Shown: piece by piece, positions 27,131 to 36,276 of the stretch
Layout of the letters: every line of letters starts with the position of its first letter
Numbering within the stretch: the first letter of the stretch is position 1
Origin: an uncultured Bacteroidales bacterium
Lineage (GTDB): Bacteria > Bacteroidota > Bacteroidia > Bacteroidales > JAUNSR01
DNA length: 58,862 nt
Direction: 5' to 3'
Assembly: GCA_947074105.1 (NCBI GenBank)
Contig: CAMTON010000011.1
Location: 1-58,862 of the forward strand
Translations under genes and position numbers: made by a program
Notes under the pieces: generated by a model
Database searches by the model: none
What the model saw: the letters and a program-made list of their open reading frames with translations, nothing else
Told to the model about the DNA's origin: nothing

Positions 27131-29749
27131 GTGGCAAAAGCAGTTGTTGAAACACCATTAATGAAACAGTATATTGAAATGAAGAGTAAGCATCCGGATG
27201 CTATCCTTCTGTTTCGCGTAGGGGATTTTTATGAAACGTTCTCTCAGGATGCAATAGATACTGCAGCAATTCTCGGTATAACTCTTACCAGGAGAGCAAA
27301 CGGTTCGGCATCGTATGTCGAGCTTGCCGGATTTCCACATCATGCACTGGATACTTATCTTCCTAAACTTGTCAGAGCGGGAAAGCGCGTAGCAATCTGC
27401 GAACAGCTTGAGGATCCGAAAATGACAAAGAAACTTGTAAAAAGAGGTATCACCGAACTTATAACTCCGGGGGTTTCTTTTAATGATAATGTATTAAACA
27501 ATAAAGAAAATAATTTCCTTGCCGGTATAAATTTCTCTTCAAAGAAAGGACATTGCGGTGTTTCTTTCCTTGACGTTTCAACCGGAGAGTTTCTGACGGC
27601 TGAAGGAAGTTTTGAATATATAGATAAGCTTCTTAATAATTTTTCGCCAAAAGAGGTTCTTTTCGAAAAAGGAAAAAAGCAGCTTTTTGAAGAGAAGTTC
27701 GGAAGCAGATATTTCACATTCGAGCTTGATGACTGGATCTTTACTTCTGACGCGGCAAAAGACAGATTACTGAAACAGTTTGAGACAAAGAACCTGAAAG
27801 GGTTCGGTATCGATCAGCTTATTGACGGTATCATCGCATCGGGTGCCTTACTTTATTATCTTGATATAACTAAACATTCAAACGTCGGACATATCACATC
27901 TCTTTCAAGAATAGAGGAAGACGGTTATGTAAGACTTGATAAGTTTACGGTAAGAAGTCTTGAACTTTCGGGAACGATGAACGAGGGAGGTACATCTCTT
28001 CTTAATATTATTGACAGAACTATTTCTCCGATGGGAGGAAGAATGCTGAGACGATGGATTCTTTTCCCTCTTAAAGATGTGAAGCCTGTCGAGGAGCGTC
28101 TTGATGTGGTTGAATATTTTTTCAGAGATCCGGAGCTTAGGGATGAGATAGATTCTCTTCTTAGACTAATAGGGGATCTTGAGAGAATTGTTTCGAAAGT
28201 AGCTGTAGGCAGAGTGAATCCGAGAGAGGTTGTTCAACTTAAAGTTGCACTTAGAGCTCTTGAACCGATAAAGAAATTATGTCTTGATTCGGGACAGTCG
28301 TCCCTTATAAAGATAGGAGAACAGATCTCTCTTTGTGAATCGATAAGAGACAGAATCGATAATGAAATAAATAATGATCCTCCGGTTCTTCTTAATAAAG
28401 GTTCTATTATTAAGACAGGCATAAATTCAGATCTTGACGAATTGAGGAGCATAGCTTTCAGCGGGAAAGATTATCTTCTGAAAATCCAGCAGAGAGAAAG
28501 TGAACATACTGGAATTCCGTCACTCAAGATCAGTTATAATAATGTATTCGGATATTATATAGAGGTGAGAAACACTCACAAGGATAAAGTTCCTTCGGAA
28601 TGGGTAAGAAAACAGACTCTTGTTAATGCGGAGAGATATATCACTCAGGAACTGAAAGAATATGAGGAGAAGATTCTGGGTGCGGAAGATAAGATACTTT
28701 CGCTGGAGGCCAGACTTTTCAATGATCTCGTTCTTTCGCTTGCAGAATATATTCCGAATATTCAGCATAATGCCAATCTTGTTGCAAGGCTTGACTGTCT
28801 GCTTTCTTTTGCAAAGGTCGCACAGCAGAACAGATATATAAGACCGATAATAAATTCTTCTCTCATAATTGATATTAAGCAGGGAAGACATCCGGTTATT
28901 GAAAAACAGCTTCCTGCTGGTGAAAGTTATATTGCAAATGACCTTCTTCTTGATAATGATTCTCAGCAGGTGATAATGATCACCGGTCCTAATATGGCGG
29001 GTAAATCGGCTTTATTACGACAGACGGCTTTGATCACTCTTCTTGCGCAGATAGGAAGTTTCGTTCCTGCGGAAAGTGCGTCTATAGGAGTAGTAGATAA
29101 AATCTTTACCCGTGTAGGAGCGTCCGATAATATTTCGCTCGGAGAATCAACTTTCATGGTTGAGATGAATGAGGCTTCAGATATCCTTAATAATATGTCC
29201 GAAAGAAGTCTTATTCTTTTTGACGAACTTGGCCGCGGTACAAGTACTTATGACGGTATCTCTATTGCGTGGGCTATTGTTGAGAATATTCATCAGAACA
29301 GTAAGGCGAGACCTAAGACTCTTTTTGCAACTCATTATCATGAACTGAATGAGATGGAAAAAACGTATGAAAGAATCGCCAATTATAATGTATCGGTAAA
29401 AGAGGTTGATAATAAAGTAATCTTCCTCAGAAAACTTGTCAGGGGCGGGAGCGAGCATAGCTTCGGTATACATGTGGCAAAACTTGCCGGTATGCCAAAA
29501 AGTATTGTGAAAAGAGCTAATGAGATTCTGAAACAGTTAGAAAAAGAAAACCGACAGGGATCGATATCAAAACCTATTAAGGATATATCACATAGTGCTG
29601 ACGGATATCAGTTAAGTTTCTTTCAGCTGGATGATCCTGTGCTAAGTCAGATAAGGGATGAAATTATCAATCTTGATGTCAATAATCTGACTCCTCTTGA
29701 GGCATTGAATAAGCTTAATGATATAAAGAAAATTCTGAAAGGGAAATAA
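27131..29749 (+). CDS. mutS: DNA mismatch repair protein MutS
   Basis: Mismatch-recognition ATPase of 872 residues. The start codon is GTG, supported by an AAAGGAG ribosome site 7 bases upstream and by the normal N-terminus ([21 protein letters not shown]). The mismatch-wedging Phe-x-Glu occurs in DFYETF (about residues 32-37). Walker A is [13 protein letters not shown] and Walker B is [16 protein letters not shown]. The C-terminal helix-turn-helix is [13 protein letters not shown]. It is monocistronic; mutL is not in the window. Confidence 0.98.
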   Translation: MAKAVVETPLMKQYIEMKSKHPDAILLFRVGDFYETFSQDAIDTAAILGITLTRRANGSASYVELAGFPHHALDTYLPKLVRAGKRVAICEQLEDPKMTKKLVKRGITELITPGVSFNDNVLNNKENNFLAGINFSSKKGHCGVSFLDVSTGEFLTAEGSFEYIDKLLNNFSPKEVLFEKGKKQLFEEKFGSRYFTFELDDWIFTSDAAKDRLLKQFETKNLKGFGIDQLIDGIIASGALLYYLDITKHSNVGHITSLSRIEEDGYVRLDKFTVRSLELSGTMNEGGTSLLNIIDRTISPMGGRMLRRWILFPLKDVKPVEERLDVVEYFFRDPELRDEIDSLLRLIGDLERIVSKVAVGRVNPREVVQLKVALRALEPIKKLCLDSGQSSLIKIGEQISLCESIRDRIDNEINNDPPVLLNKGSIIKTGINSDLDELRSIAFSGKDYLLKIQQRESEHTGIPSLKISYNNVFGYYIEVRNTHKDKVPSEWVRKQTLVNAERYITQELKEYEEKILGAEDKILSLEARLFNDLVLSLAEYIPNIQHNANLVARLDCLLSFAKVAQQNRYIRPIINSSLIIDIKQGRHPVIEKQLPAGESYIANDLLLDNDSQQVIMITGPNMAGKSALLRQTALITLLAQIGSFVPAESASIGVVDKIFTRVGASDNISLGESTFMVEMNEASDILNNMSERSLILFDELGRGTSTYDGISIAWAIVENIHQNSKARPKTLFATHYHELNEMEKTYERIANYNVSVKEVDNKVIFLRKLVRGGSEHSFGIHVAKLAGMPKSIVKRANEILKQLEKENRQGSISKPIKDISHSADGYQLSFFQLDDPVLSQIRDEIINLDVNNLTPLEALNKLNDIKKILKGK

Positions 29750-29890
29750 TTGTTCGTAAGAAATATCATAAAACACTGATTCATCATGTTTTAAACAAAA
29801 TGTTTCTTTCTGAGATATTTAATAAAGTGATTTTATTTAATATCGGAAATATTAAATTCTATTTAGCTAATAATCAAACCATTACAACAA

Positions 29891-30439
29891 ATGTCAATTA
29901 AAAACATATGTGTTTACTGCGCATCAAGCTCTGATATCGATAAGATATATTTTGATTCGGCAGAAAAACTTGGAGAGTTGTTTTCTTCAAATAATATAAA
30001 ATGTATCTGCGGTGCCGGCAACAGCGGTCTCATGGGAAAACTTACAGATTCGATGCTAAACAACGGCGGGAAGGTCATAGGTGTAATTCCTAAGTTTATG
30101 GTTGACGGAGCAATGCATCATACTAAACTTAATGATCTTATCATTACAGAGACAATGCATGAAAGAAAAGCTAAGATGGCTGAACTTGCAGATGCCTTCA
30201 TTGCTTTGCCCGGTGGATGCGGAACAATGGAGGAGTTGATGGAAATTATAACCTGGAAGCAACTTAATCTTTTCAATAAGCCGATTATAATTTATAACAT
30301 CAACAATTATTATGATCATCTTATCAAGATGCTTGATCATGCGATAAGTCAGACTTTCATGAGCAAAGAGAATGCTTCGTTATGGGAAGTGGCAAATTCG
30401 GTAGAGGATATCTATAATATTATAAATAAGGAATCATAG
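29891..30439 (+). CDS. LOG-family Rossmann protein (TIGR00730)
   Basis: A 182-residue protein of the lysine-decarboxylase-like/LOG family, a cytokinin riboside monophosphate phosphoribohydrolase homologue. It shows the start CVYCASSSDID, GAGNSGLMG, the catalytic MHERKAKM (Arg) and the signature PGGCGTMEE (about residues 102-110). The family hydrolyses nucleoside monophosphates to a base and ribose-5-phosphate; older annotations as lysine decarboxylase are misleading. It precedes the DUF4271 gene by 68 bases. Confidence 0.92.
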   Translation: MSIKNICVYCASSSDIDKIYFDSAEKLGELFSSNNIKCICGAGNSGLMGKLTDSMLNNGGKVIGVIPKFMVDGAMHHTKLNDLIITETMHERKAKMAELADAFIALPGGCGTMEELMEIITWKQLNLFNKPIIIYNINNYYDHLIKMLDHAISQTFMSKENASLWEVANSVEDIYNIINKES

Positions 30440-30507
30440 ATACAGAGAGGTCATTCTCAAAAAATGGATTAAGTTTATCCAGACTAATGAAACAATAAAG
30501 AGGAAAT

Positions 30508-31401
30508 ATGTCTGAAAAGCATAAAAATATAATATTAAATAATTCCGACAGTATCACCGGAAGTGAAACGTTGAGCAGAGATTATCATTTTTACAATGAC
30601 AGTCTGAAAAGCGATATACGTTCATCCGGAAATATTTTTACTGAAATTGACGGTTTCGATAAAACTTCGGAAATAACATATGCCGAAGAAAATAATGATT
30701 ATATAAAAGGCATACCGAGGGAGGGATATATATTCAATAATGATATCGTAACTACAATGATCATTATATGTTTTCTTCTTTTCGCATATTGCTACAGCAC
30801 TTCTTCGAAGTTTATTGAAAGGATATTTACCGAAATATTTGAAAATACTCCCCGAAAAAGTTTTACGGTTGAATCGACACTGACTCTGCTGAGACTGAAA
30901 GGTGTTATGCTTATAGTGACCTTTATAATAGAGGGGATGGGCTTTTTTTATATTTATGATACCTATATTGAAAAGGTTTATTCTGATATAAGCTCCTTTA
31001 TTTTCATACTTTCTTTCGGATGTTTTTTCTTCACGGTTTATTTAATACAGGTTATAATATTAAGATTAATTGGCTTTATTTTTTCTAACAAGATAAAAAT
31101 AAAGTTACTTGTACAAGGACTTACCAACACAACAATTGTACTGGGTTTGAGTTTGATTTTGCCTGTATTAATTGCAATTTATTACAGTTTATCTTTAAAA
31201 ACTTTCTTAATGATAGTGATTATCCTTTATTTAATAACACGGTTGATGTTTATTTATAAAGGAATTAGGATTTTTTTTAATGGTTTTAATAGTTTAGTTT
31301 ACCTAATTTTGTATCTTTGCGCCATCGAAATAACATCGCTGTTTTTTTATTATAGGATATTATTTCTAATATTAAATGGTATAGAACACAAACTTATATA
31401 G
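30508..31401 (+). CDS. DUF4271 membrane protein
   Basis: A 297-residue protein with a soluble N-terminal region of about 80 residues and then about six or seven membrane spans (from residue 82 on). Family membership is inferred from this architecture and from its fixed position immediately before hemD in Bacteroidales. Function unknown; a link to porphyrin or envelope metabolism is only positional. It ends two bases before the hemD start, indicating translational coupling. Tandem TAATTTTG (31304-31311) and TATCTTTG (31312-31319) inside its 3' end could form an internal hemD promoter. Confidence 0.8.
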   Translation: MSEKHKNIILNNSDSITGSETLSRDYHFYNDSLKSDIRSSGNIFTEIDGFDKTSEITYAEENNDYIKGIPREGYIFNNDIVTTMIIICFLLFAYCYSTSSKFIERIFTEIFENTPRKSFTVESTLTLLRLKGVMLIVTFIIEGMGFFYIYDTYIEKVYSDISSFIFILSFGCFFFTVYLIQVIILRLIGFIFSNKIKIKLLVQGLTNTTIVLGLSLILPVLIAIYYSLSLKTFLMIVIILYLITRLMFIYKGIRIFFNGFNSLVYLILYLCAIEITSLFFYYRILFLILNGIEHKLI

Positions 31402-31403
31402 CT

Positions 31404-32159
31404 TTGAAAATTAAGAAAATTTTGGTTTCACAGCCGAAACCTGCATCAGAAAAATCGCCTTACTTCGATATTGCACAAAAATATGGTGTTCAAATGGAAT
31501 TCAGACCTTTTATCAAGGTTGAGTCTGTAAGTCCTAAGGAGTTCAGACAACAGAAGATTTCCATTCTTGATCATACAGCTGTTATATTTACAGCAAGAAC
31601 AGCAATTGATCATTTCTTCCAGTTATGTGAAGGACTTAGAATTACTGTTCCGGATACAATGAAATATTTCTGTCTTACAGAATCTATTGCCTTGTATCTG
31701 CAGAAATATATTGTTTACAGAAAAAGAAAAATATTCTTTGGCAATACAGGAAAGCTTGACGGATTGATGCCTTCTATTCTTAAACATTCAGGTGAGAAGT
31801 TCCTTCTTCCTATGTCAGATGTTCATAATGACGAACAGACTGCTATACTTGATGCTAATCATATCAATTATACGAAAGCTGTTATGTTCAGAACTGTGAG
31901 CAACGACTTTACCGAAGAAGAAAAGTTCGATTATGATATGCTTGTATTCTTCAGCCCATCAGGAATTAATTCTCTTCTGAAAAACTTCCCGAACTTCGAA
32001 CAGAAGGATATTAAGATCGGATGTTTCGGCCCTACTACTGCGAAAGCGGTAAAAGAAGCAGGACTAAGACTTGACATAGAAGCTCCTACAAAGGAAGCTC
32101 CATCAATGACTGCTGCAATTGACAATTATTTTAAAAATATCTCAAAAGATAAAAAATAA
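31404..32159 (+). CDS. hemD: Uroporphyrinogen-III synthase
   Basis: Cyclises hydroxymethylbilane to uroporphyrinogen III, the branch point of haem, sirohaem and cobamide synthesis. The product has 251 residues. The start is TTG at 31404, two bases after the DUF4271 stop. It gives the family N-terminus KIKKILVSQPKPASEKSPYF, whereas the next ATG would delete that strand. It has the FSPSGINSLL and GCFGPTTAKAVKEAGL motifs of the second domain. Other haem genes are absent. A terminator follows. Confidence 0.9.
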   Translation: MKIKKILVSQPKPASEKSPYFDIAQKYGVQMEFRPFIKVESVSPKEFRQQKISILDHTAVIFTARTAIDHFFQLCEGLRITVPDTMKYFCLTESIALYLQKYIVYRKRKIFFGNTGKLDGLMPSILKHSGEKFLLPMSDVHNDEQTAILDANHINYTKAVMFRTVSNDFTEEEKFDYDMLVFFSPSGINSLLKNFPNFEQKDIKIGCFGPTTAKAVKEAGLRLDIEAPTKEAPSMTAAIDNYFKNISKDKK

Positions 32160-32176
32160 TTGAATTTAAAATATAT

Positions 32177-32227
32177 AGCTCGAAAGCATTGTTATTTTTG
32201 TATCAAACATTAATAATGCTTTCGAGC
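32177..32227 (+). terminator. hemD terminator with a promoter-like loop
   Basis: A perfect 14-bp stem (AGCTCGAAAGCATT with its complement at 32214-32227), then TTTTTT. The 23-nt loop contains TATTTTTG (32193-32200), a -7 box from which rnpA could start. Confidence 0.85.
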
Positions 32228-32233
32228 TTTTTT

Positions 32234-32713
32234 ATGACTATGACAGAACTTAATAATATGCATATCTCAGAAGAGGAAGGAAATAACAACATCGGCAACG
32301 ATAATTGCGGAGGAGATATCATTGACAGACGTCTTACAAAAGAAGAAAGACTTAGCAGCAAAACTTTAATATCTAATCTTTTTACTAAGGGGAATTCATT
32401 TGTATGCTATCCTTTCAGAGTAGTATATTCATTTACATCTCCTGAAGCACAAACTGTGAGTTCTTCTATGTTTGTAAGTGTTCCTAAAAAGAAATTCAAA
32501 AGAGCGGTAAAAAGAAACCTTATAAGACGAAGAACAAAAGAGGCCTACCGCTTAAATAAAAATATCCTGATTGAATCTTTAAAAGAAAAAGATATTAGAA
32601 TAAGCATGGCTATTCTTTATCTTGATAAAGAGATTAAAGATTATCATGAGATTGAAAAATCAATAAAGGATATGCTTTATAAATTAAGGAACAAGGTAAA
32701 TGACAAAGTATAA
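32234..32713 (+). CDS. rnpA: Ribonuclease P protein component
   Basis: Basic protein subunit of RNase P for tRNA 5'-end maturation. It shows the family body LTKEERLSSKTLISNLFTKG, FVSVPKKKFKRAVKRNLIRRR (the RNR signature, here KRNLIRRRTKEAYR) and the C-terminal helix. I start at the ATG at 32234, after the hemD terminator, giving 159 residues. An earlier in-frame start at 32189 lies in the hairpin, and an ATG at 32258 is also possible. The acidic Asn/Glu-rich N-terminal extension of about 30 residues before the RnpA domain is unusual. It precedes yidD; rpmH is not adjacent. Confidence 0.9.
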   Translation: MTMTELNNMHISEEEGNNNIGNDNCGGDIIDRRLTKEERLSSKTLISNLFTKGNSFVCYPFRVVYSFTSPEAQTVSSSMFVSVPKKKFKRAVKRNLIRRRTKEAYRLNKNILIESLKEKDIRISMAILYLDKEIKDYHEIEKSIKDMLYKLRNKVNDKV

Positions 32714-32748
32714 TTCATAAATAAGATTTGCCTAAAACTTAACTTAAT

Positions 32749-32970
32749 ATGAAAAAGATTATAGTCAGCATACTTCTGCTACCGATATATTTCTATCGTA
32801 AGGTAATTTCTCCACTTACTCCGCCGTCTTGCAGATTTGTACCTACATGTTCTCAATATGCAATAGAAGCATTGCAGAAACATGGGCCCGTAAAAGGTAT
32901 GTGGCTAACTTTAAAAAGAATATCCAGATGTCATCCATGGGGTGGAAGCGGATATGATCCGGTCCCATAA
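32749..32970 (+). CDS. yidD: Membrane protein insertion efficiency factor YidD
   Basis: A 73-residue inner-membrane-associated protein aiding Sec/YidC insertion. It has the hydrophobic/amphipathic start [20 protein letters not shown], the conserved C-R-F-x-P-T-C-S-Q-Y motif and the ending [17 protein letters not shown]. It is 35 bases from rnpA and in the usual rnpA-yidD order. Confidence 0.96.
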   Translation: MKKIIVSILLLPIYFYRKVISPLTPPSCRFVPTCSQYAIEALQKHGPVKGMWLTLKRISRCHPWGGSGYDPVP

Positions 32971-33108
32971 TTCACTGAATAATGATTATATAAAGGAGTT
33001 GAATTAAAAAACTTGTAGATGCTTTCTTCTATGATATAACATATCCTTAAGTATAATTTGTTACGCTTATTTTTGTTGATCATAATAAACGGAGATATAA
33101 TAAAAAAT

Positions 33109-33152
33109 AATATCCTCCATAATTCTTAAATACGGGAATTATGGAGGATATT
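33109..33152 (+). terminator. Long hairpin terminator after rnpA-yidD
   Basis: A perfect 17-bp stem (33109-33125 with 33136-33152) followed by TTTATTT. It lies 138 bases past the yidD stop codon. Confidence 0.8.
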
Positions 33153-33300
33153 TTATTTAAACACAAAAAGGCTAAACTATGTTAGTATTATAATGAACAA
33201 CATAGAAGTATCTGACTTTCTGTAACTTCATAAATAATTTCACAAATAAAGAAACAGGAAAATTATAACGATTAATCATCTTAAATTAAACTACAGATAT

Positions 33301-33963
33301 ATGGATTATATAAATATTCATACGCATCATCTCAATAAAACGGAAGGTATATTTCAAATATTGAATGCAGATATCAGAGAAAAAGACAAACTGGATAAAC
33401 TTGTGGAAGAGAAAAAGATCCATCTAAGTCTCGGTATACATCCGTGGTATATTATTGAAAATAAAATTGCCGAACAGGAAAGAATGATCATGGCACTTGC
33501 AGAAAATGCCAATGTCATGATGATAGGCGAAAGCGGGATAGATCATTTATGCTCGGTAGATATCAAACTACAAATGAAGGTATTTGAGAAAATGATTGAA
33601 ATATCAGAAGAATTTAAGAAACCTCTTATTATTCACAACGTGAAATCAAGTGCCGAAATTATTGAATTTCATAAATCTACAAATCCTTTTCAGCCCTGGA
33701 TAATACACGGATTCAGAGGAAATGAAATTCTTGCCGGTCAGCTCATTGATAAGGGACTTTATCTTTCTTTCGGGTATATATATAATAAAGATGCTGTCAA
33801 ACAAACTCCTATAAATCGTTTATTTATTGAAAATGATGAAGCCACAACAGATATCAGGGAGGTTTACAAAATGATAGCAAAGGATCTTGATATAGAAGTT
33901 AAGGACCTAAAAGAGCAGATAGGAGTAAATCTTGAAAGAATTATCCCTTCAGTTAAACTTTAA
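33301..33963 (+). CDS. TatD-family metal-dependent hydrolase
   Basis: A 220-residue TIM-barrel metal hydrolase. HTHH (residues 6-9) is the first metal site. GESGID (about 77-82) supplies the metal-bridging Glu. The later His residues are in LIIHNVKS and WIIHGFRG. The last Asp expected in TatD's ETDxPY is represented by ENDEATTDIREVY, a divergent spelling also typical of Bacteroidales members. DNA/RNA exonuclease or D-Tyr-tRNA deacylase activity is known for family members; the substrate here is unknown. It stands alone between two strong terminators. Confidence 0.88.
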   Translation: MDYINIHTHHLNKTEGIFQILNADIREKDKLDKLVEEKKIHLSLGIHPWYIIENKIAEQERMIMALAENANVMMIGESGIDHLCSVDIKLQMKVFEKMIEISEEFKKPLIIHNVKSSAEIIEFHKSTNPFQPWIIHGFRGNEILAGQLIDKGLYLSFGYIYNKDAVKQTPINRLFIENDEATTDIREVYKMIAKDLDIEVKDLKEQIGVNLERIIPSVKL

Positions 33964-34051
33964 TATCAATTAAAGCATTATAAATCAGAATATTTTGAAA
34001 AGATATCAGATACGATGATTTAAACATAATATAAAGAAAGGAAATCATTTG

Positions 34052-34102
34052 AAATATTCCGGATCACATCTTTTTTATTAATGAATGTGATCCGGAATAT
34101 TT
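34052..34102 (+). terminator. Long hairpin terminator after the TatD-like gene
   Basis: A perfect 18-bp inverted repeat (34052-34069 with 34085-34102), AT-rich at the base and GC-rich in the middle, around a 15-nt T-rich loop. Confidence 0.8.
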
Positions 34103-34196
34103 ATTAAAATGAATCTTGTATAAATGAAAACAGATACGCAATTAGTAGCCTATGAGATTATAAATTAAATAAATATGAAACACTTAAAAAAATATC

Positions 34197-34204
34197 TAAC
34201 TTTG
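34197..34204 (+). promoter_or_regulatory. -7 box of tyrS with a leader of about 150 nt
   Basis: TAACTTTG matches TAnnTTTG. The leader to the ATG at 34358 carries a GTGA/TCAC pairing near 34283-34304. No T-box signature is recognisable, and none is expected in this phylum. Confidence 0.5.
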
Positions 34205-34357
34205 CAGCTGTTTTCTGCACAATGATTTTTAAAAATTAATATCTGAAAAATAAATAAGAATAATAAACTTCAGATAAGGACGTGAATCAGTAAGAATGAT
34301 CACCGTACTCAGAAAAGATATTTTCAAAGACAGAAAAAATAACTAAAAATTAAATAT

Positions 34358-35650
34358 ATGAATTTCGTAGAAGAATTAAGATGGAGAGGCATGATCTTCG
34401 ATATGATGCCCGGTACTGAAGAACAACTTAATAAAGAAATGACTACTGCTTATGTAGGAATTGACCCTACAGCGGATTCACTTCATATCGGACACCTTGT
34501 ATCCGTTATGATGCTAAGACATTTCCAGAGAGCAGGTCACAAACCTATCGCTCTTATCGGTGGTGCGACAGGTATGATCGGTGATCCGTCAATGAAGTCT
34601 CAGGAAAGAAATCTTCTTGATGAAGCTACACTTCGTCATAATCAGGATTCTATCAAAAAGCAGCTTTCTAAATTTCTTGATTTCGAATCAGATGCTCCTA
34701 ATGCTGCAGAGCTTGTTAACAACTACGACTGGATGAAAGATTTCTCTTTCCTTGAATTTATCCGTCTTGTAGGAAAAAACATTACTGTAAACTATATGAT
34801 GGCTAAAGACTCTGTAAAGAAACGTCTTAGCGGTGAAGGTAAATCAGGTCTTTCATTTACGGAATTCACTTATCAGCTTCTTCAGGGATACGACTTCGTT
34901 TACCTTAATGAGAATAAAAACTGTAAACTTCAGATGGGCGGATCAGATCAGTGGGGTAATATCACCACAGGTACTGAGATGATCAGAAAAATGAACGGAG
35001 GAGAGGCTTATGCTCTTACATGTCCGCTTATCACAAAAGCTGACGGAGGTAAATTCGGTAAGACTGAATCAGGTAACGTATGGCTTGATAAAAAATATAC
35101 TACACCTTACAAATTCTACCAGTTCTGGCTTAATGTAAGCGACGCTGATGCTGAGAAATATATCAAGATCTTTACATCTCTTTCTAAAGAAGAAATCGAA
35201 ACTCTTGTGGCAGAACAGGCTGAAGCTCCTCACTTAAGACCATTACAGAAAAGACTTGCAAAAGAAGTGACTATCATGGTTCATTCTTCTGAAGACTATG
35301 ATGCTGCCGTAGAAGCGTCAAATATTCTTTTCGGAAATTCTACTGCTGATGCACTTAAGAAACTTGATGAAGATACTCTTCTTTCTGTTTTCGAAGGTGT
35401 ACCTACTTTTGAAATTGAGAAAAGCGACATAGATAACGGTATAAAAGCTGCTGATCTTCTTGCTGAAAAAGTAAAAGTTTTCCCTTCAAAAGGAGAGCTT
35501 AGAAAACTTGTTCAGGGTGGTGGTGTATCAATAAACAAAAACAAACTTGCTTCTCCTGAAGAAACTATTGATGCGAGCTACCTTCTTAATGACAAATATA
35601 TCCTTGTGCAGAAAGGTAAGAAAAACTACTTCCTTCTTATTGCCAAATAA
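34358..35650 (+). CDS. tyrS: Tyrosine-tRNA ligase
   Basis: Class I aminoacyl-tRNA synthetase of 430 residues. The HIGH motif is HIGHL (about residues 42-46) and the KMSKS-like loop is KFGKTESG (about 231-238). The tyrosine-binding YxxLQGYDF segment is near 175. A C-terminal S4 RNA-binding domain (about 360-430) ends [18 protein letters not shown]. Codon use is strongly biased, as for other translation genes. Monocistronic. Confidence 0.98.
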   Translation: MNFVEELRWRGMIFDMMPGTEEQLNKEMTTAYVGIDPTADSLHIGHLVSVMMLRHFQRAGHKPIALIGGATGMIGDPSMKSQERNLLDEATLRHNQDSIKKQLSKFLDFESDAPNAAELVNNYDWMKDFSFLEFIRLVGKNITVNYMMAKDSVKKRLSGEGKSGLSFTEFTYQLLQGYDFVYLNENKNCKLQMGGSDQWGNITTGTEMIRKMNGGEAYALTCPLITKADGGKFGKTESGNVWLDKKYTTPYKFYQFWLNVSDADAEKYIKIFTSLSKEEIETLVAEQAEAPHLRPLQKRLAKEVTIMVHSSEDYDAAVEASNILFGNSTADALKKLDEDTLLSVFEGVPTFEIEKSDIDNGIKAADLLAEKVKVFPSKGELRKLVQGGGVSINKNKLASPEETIDASYLLNDKYILVQKGKKNYFLLIAK

Positions 35651-35744
35651 TCACTTAATTAAATAATTAAGAATTAAAATACTGATTCTTTCAACTGCAG
35701 AGATTTTTACTAAAAACTTTCTCTTTGGAATAATCTGAAAAATA

Positions 35745-35785
35745 AAGCTCTGTGTTTTGACTTTACGGTCTGAAATACAGAGCTT
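35745..35785 (+). terminator. tyrS terminator
   Basis: AAGCTCTGT pairs with ACAGAGCTT; A/T-rich flanks extend the stem and TATTTTAT follows. It lies 95 bases past the stop codon. Confidence 0.7.
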
Positions 35786-35865
35786 ATTTTATATAAAAAC
35801 AGCCTTACAGAGCATTTTAAAGCAGGTTTAATCTTGTTAACAAATTAAAATATAGATAATTCATA

Positions 35866-35896
35866 TTGTATATGAATATATTTCATCGTATATTTG
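35866..35896 (+). promoter_or_regulatory. Promoter of tRNA-Gln(UUG)
   Basis: TTG (35866-35868), a 20-nt gap and TATATTTG (35889-35896): a textbook Bacteroidota promoter about 30 bases upstream of the tRNA. Confidence 0.8.
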
Positions 35897-35925
35897 CATC
35901 GCTTTAGAGATAAAGCACGTTTGAT

Positions 35926-35996
35926 TGTCTCATGGTGTAATGGTAGCACAACAGATTTTGGTTCTGTTTGTCAAAGTTCGAATCTTTGTGAGACAA
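35926..35996 (+). tRNA. tRNA-Gln, anticodon UUG
   Basis: 71 nt without an encoded CCA. The acceptor arms TGTCTCA and TGAGACA pair fully. The D arm is GGTGTAATGGTAGCAC. The anticodon stem ACAGA/TCTGT encloses TTTTGGT, whose middle three bases are TTG. The T arm is CAAAG-TTCGAAT-CTTTG. It has its own promoter and terminator. Confidence 0.97.
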
Positions 35997-36003
35997 CATT
36001 AGA

Positions 36004-36029
36004 AAAGGCTTCAGGTTACTGAGGCCTTT
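36004..36029 (+). terminator. Terminator of tRNA-Gln(UUG)
   Basis: AAAGGCTTCAG pairs with CTGAGGCCTTT (one wobble), then TTTATTTT. It starts 8 bases after the tRNA. Confidence 0.93.
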
Positions 36030-36245
36030 TTTATTTTATATATGTTGCAGTATTTGCAAAACATTTAGAATAAAAAAATCGATTATCCGGTTTATCTTAC
36101 GAATAATTCAATACCTACTTATTATCATACCTTCTTATTTTGCCTTCTGATAAAAAAGAAAATAATGCGTTTGAACTTCATGTTTTAACTATAACTACAA
36201 GTCAAATAAACAGTTATTTATTTTAACTCTTTTATAAAAAAAATA

Positions 36246-36253
36246 TAACTTTG
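36246..36253 (+). promoter_or_regulatory. -7 box of the leucine-rich-repeat gene
   Basis: TAACTTTG ends 23 bases before the ATG at 36277, giving a very short leader of roughly 17 nt. Confidence 0.55.
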
Positions 36254-36276
36254 AGATAAATTTGAAAACGCATAAG

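Noticed and set aside
34205-34357. T-box or other riboswitch in the tyrS leader
   Set aside because: No T-box sequence (TGGNACC) and only a four-base pairing is visible.
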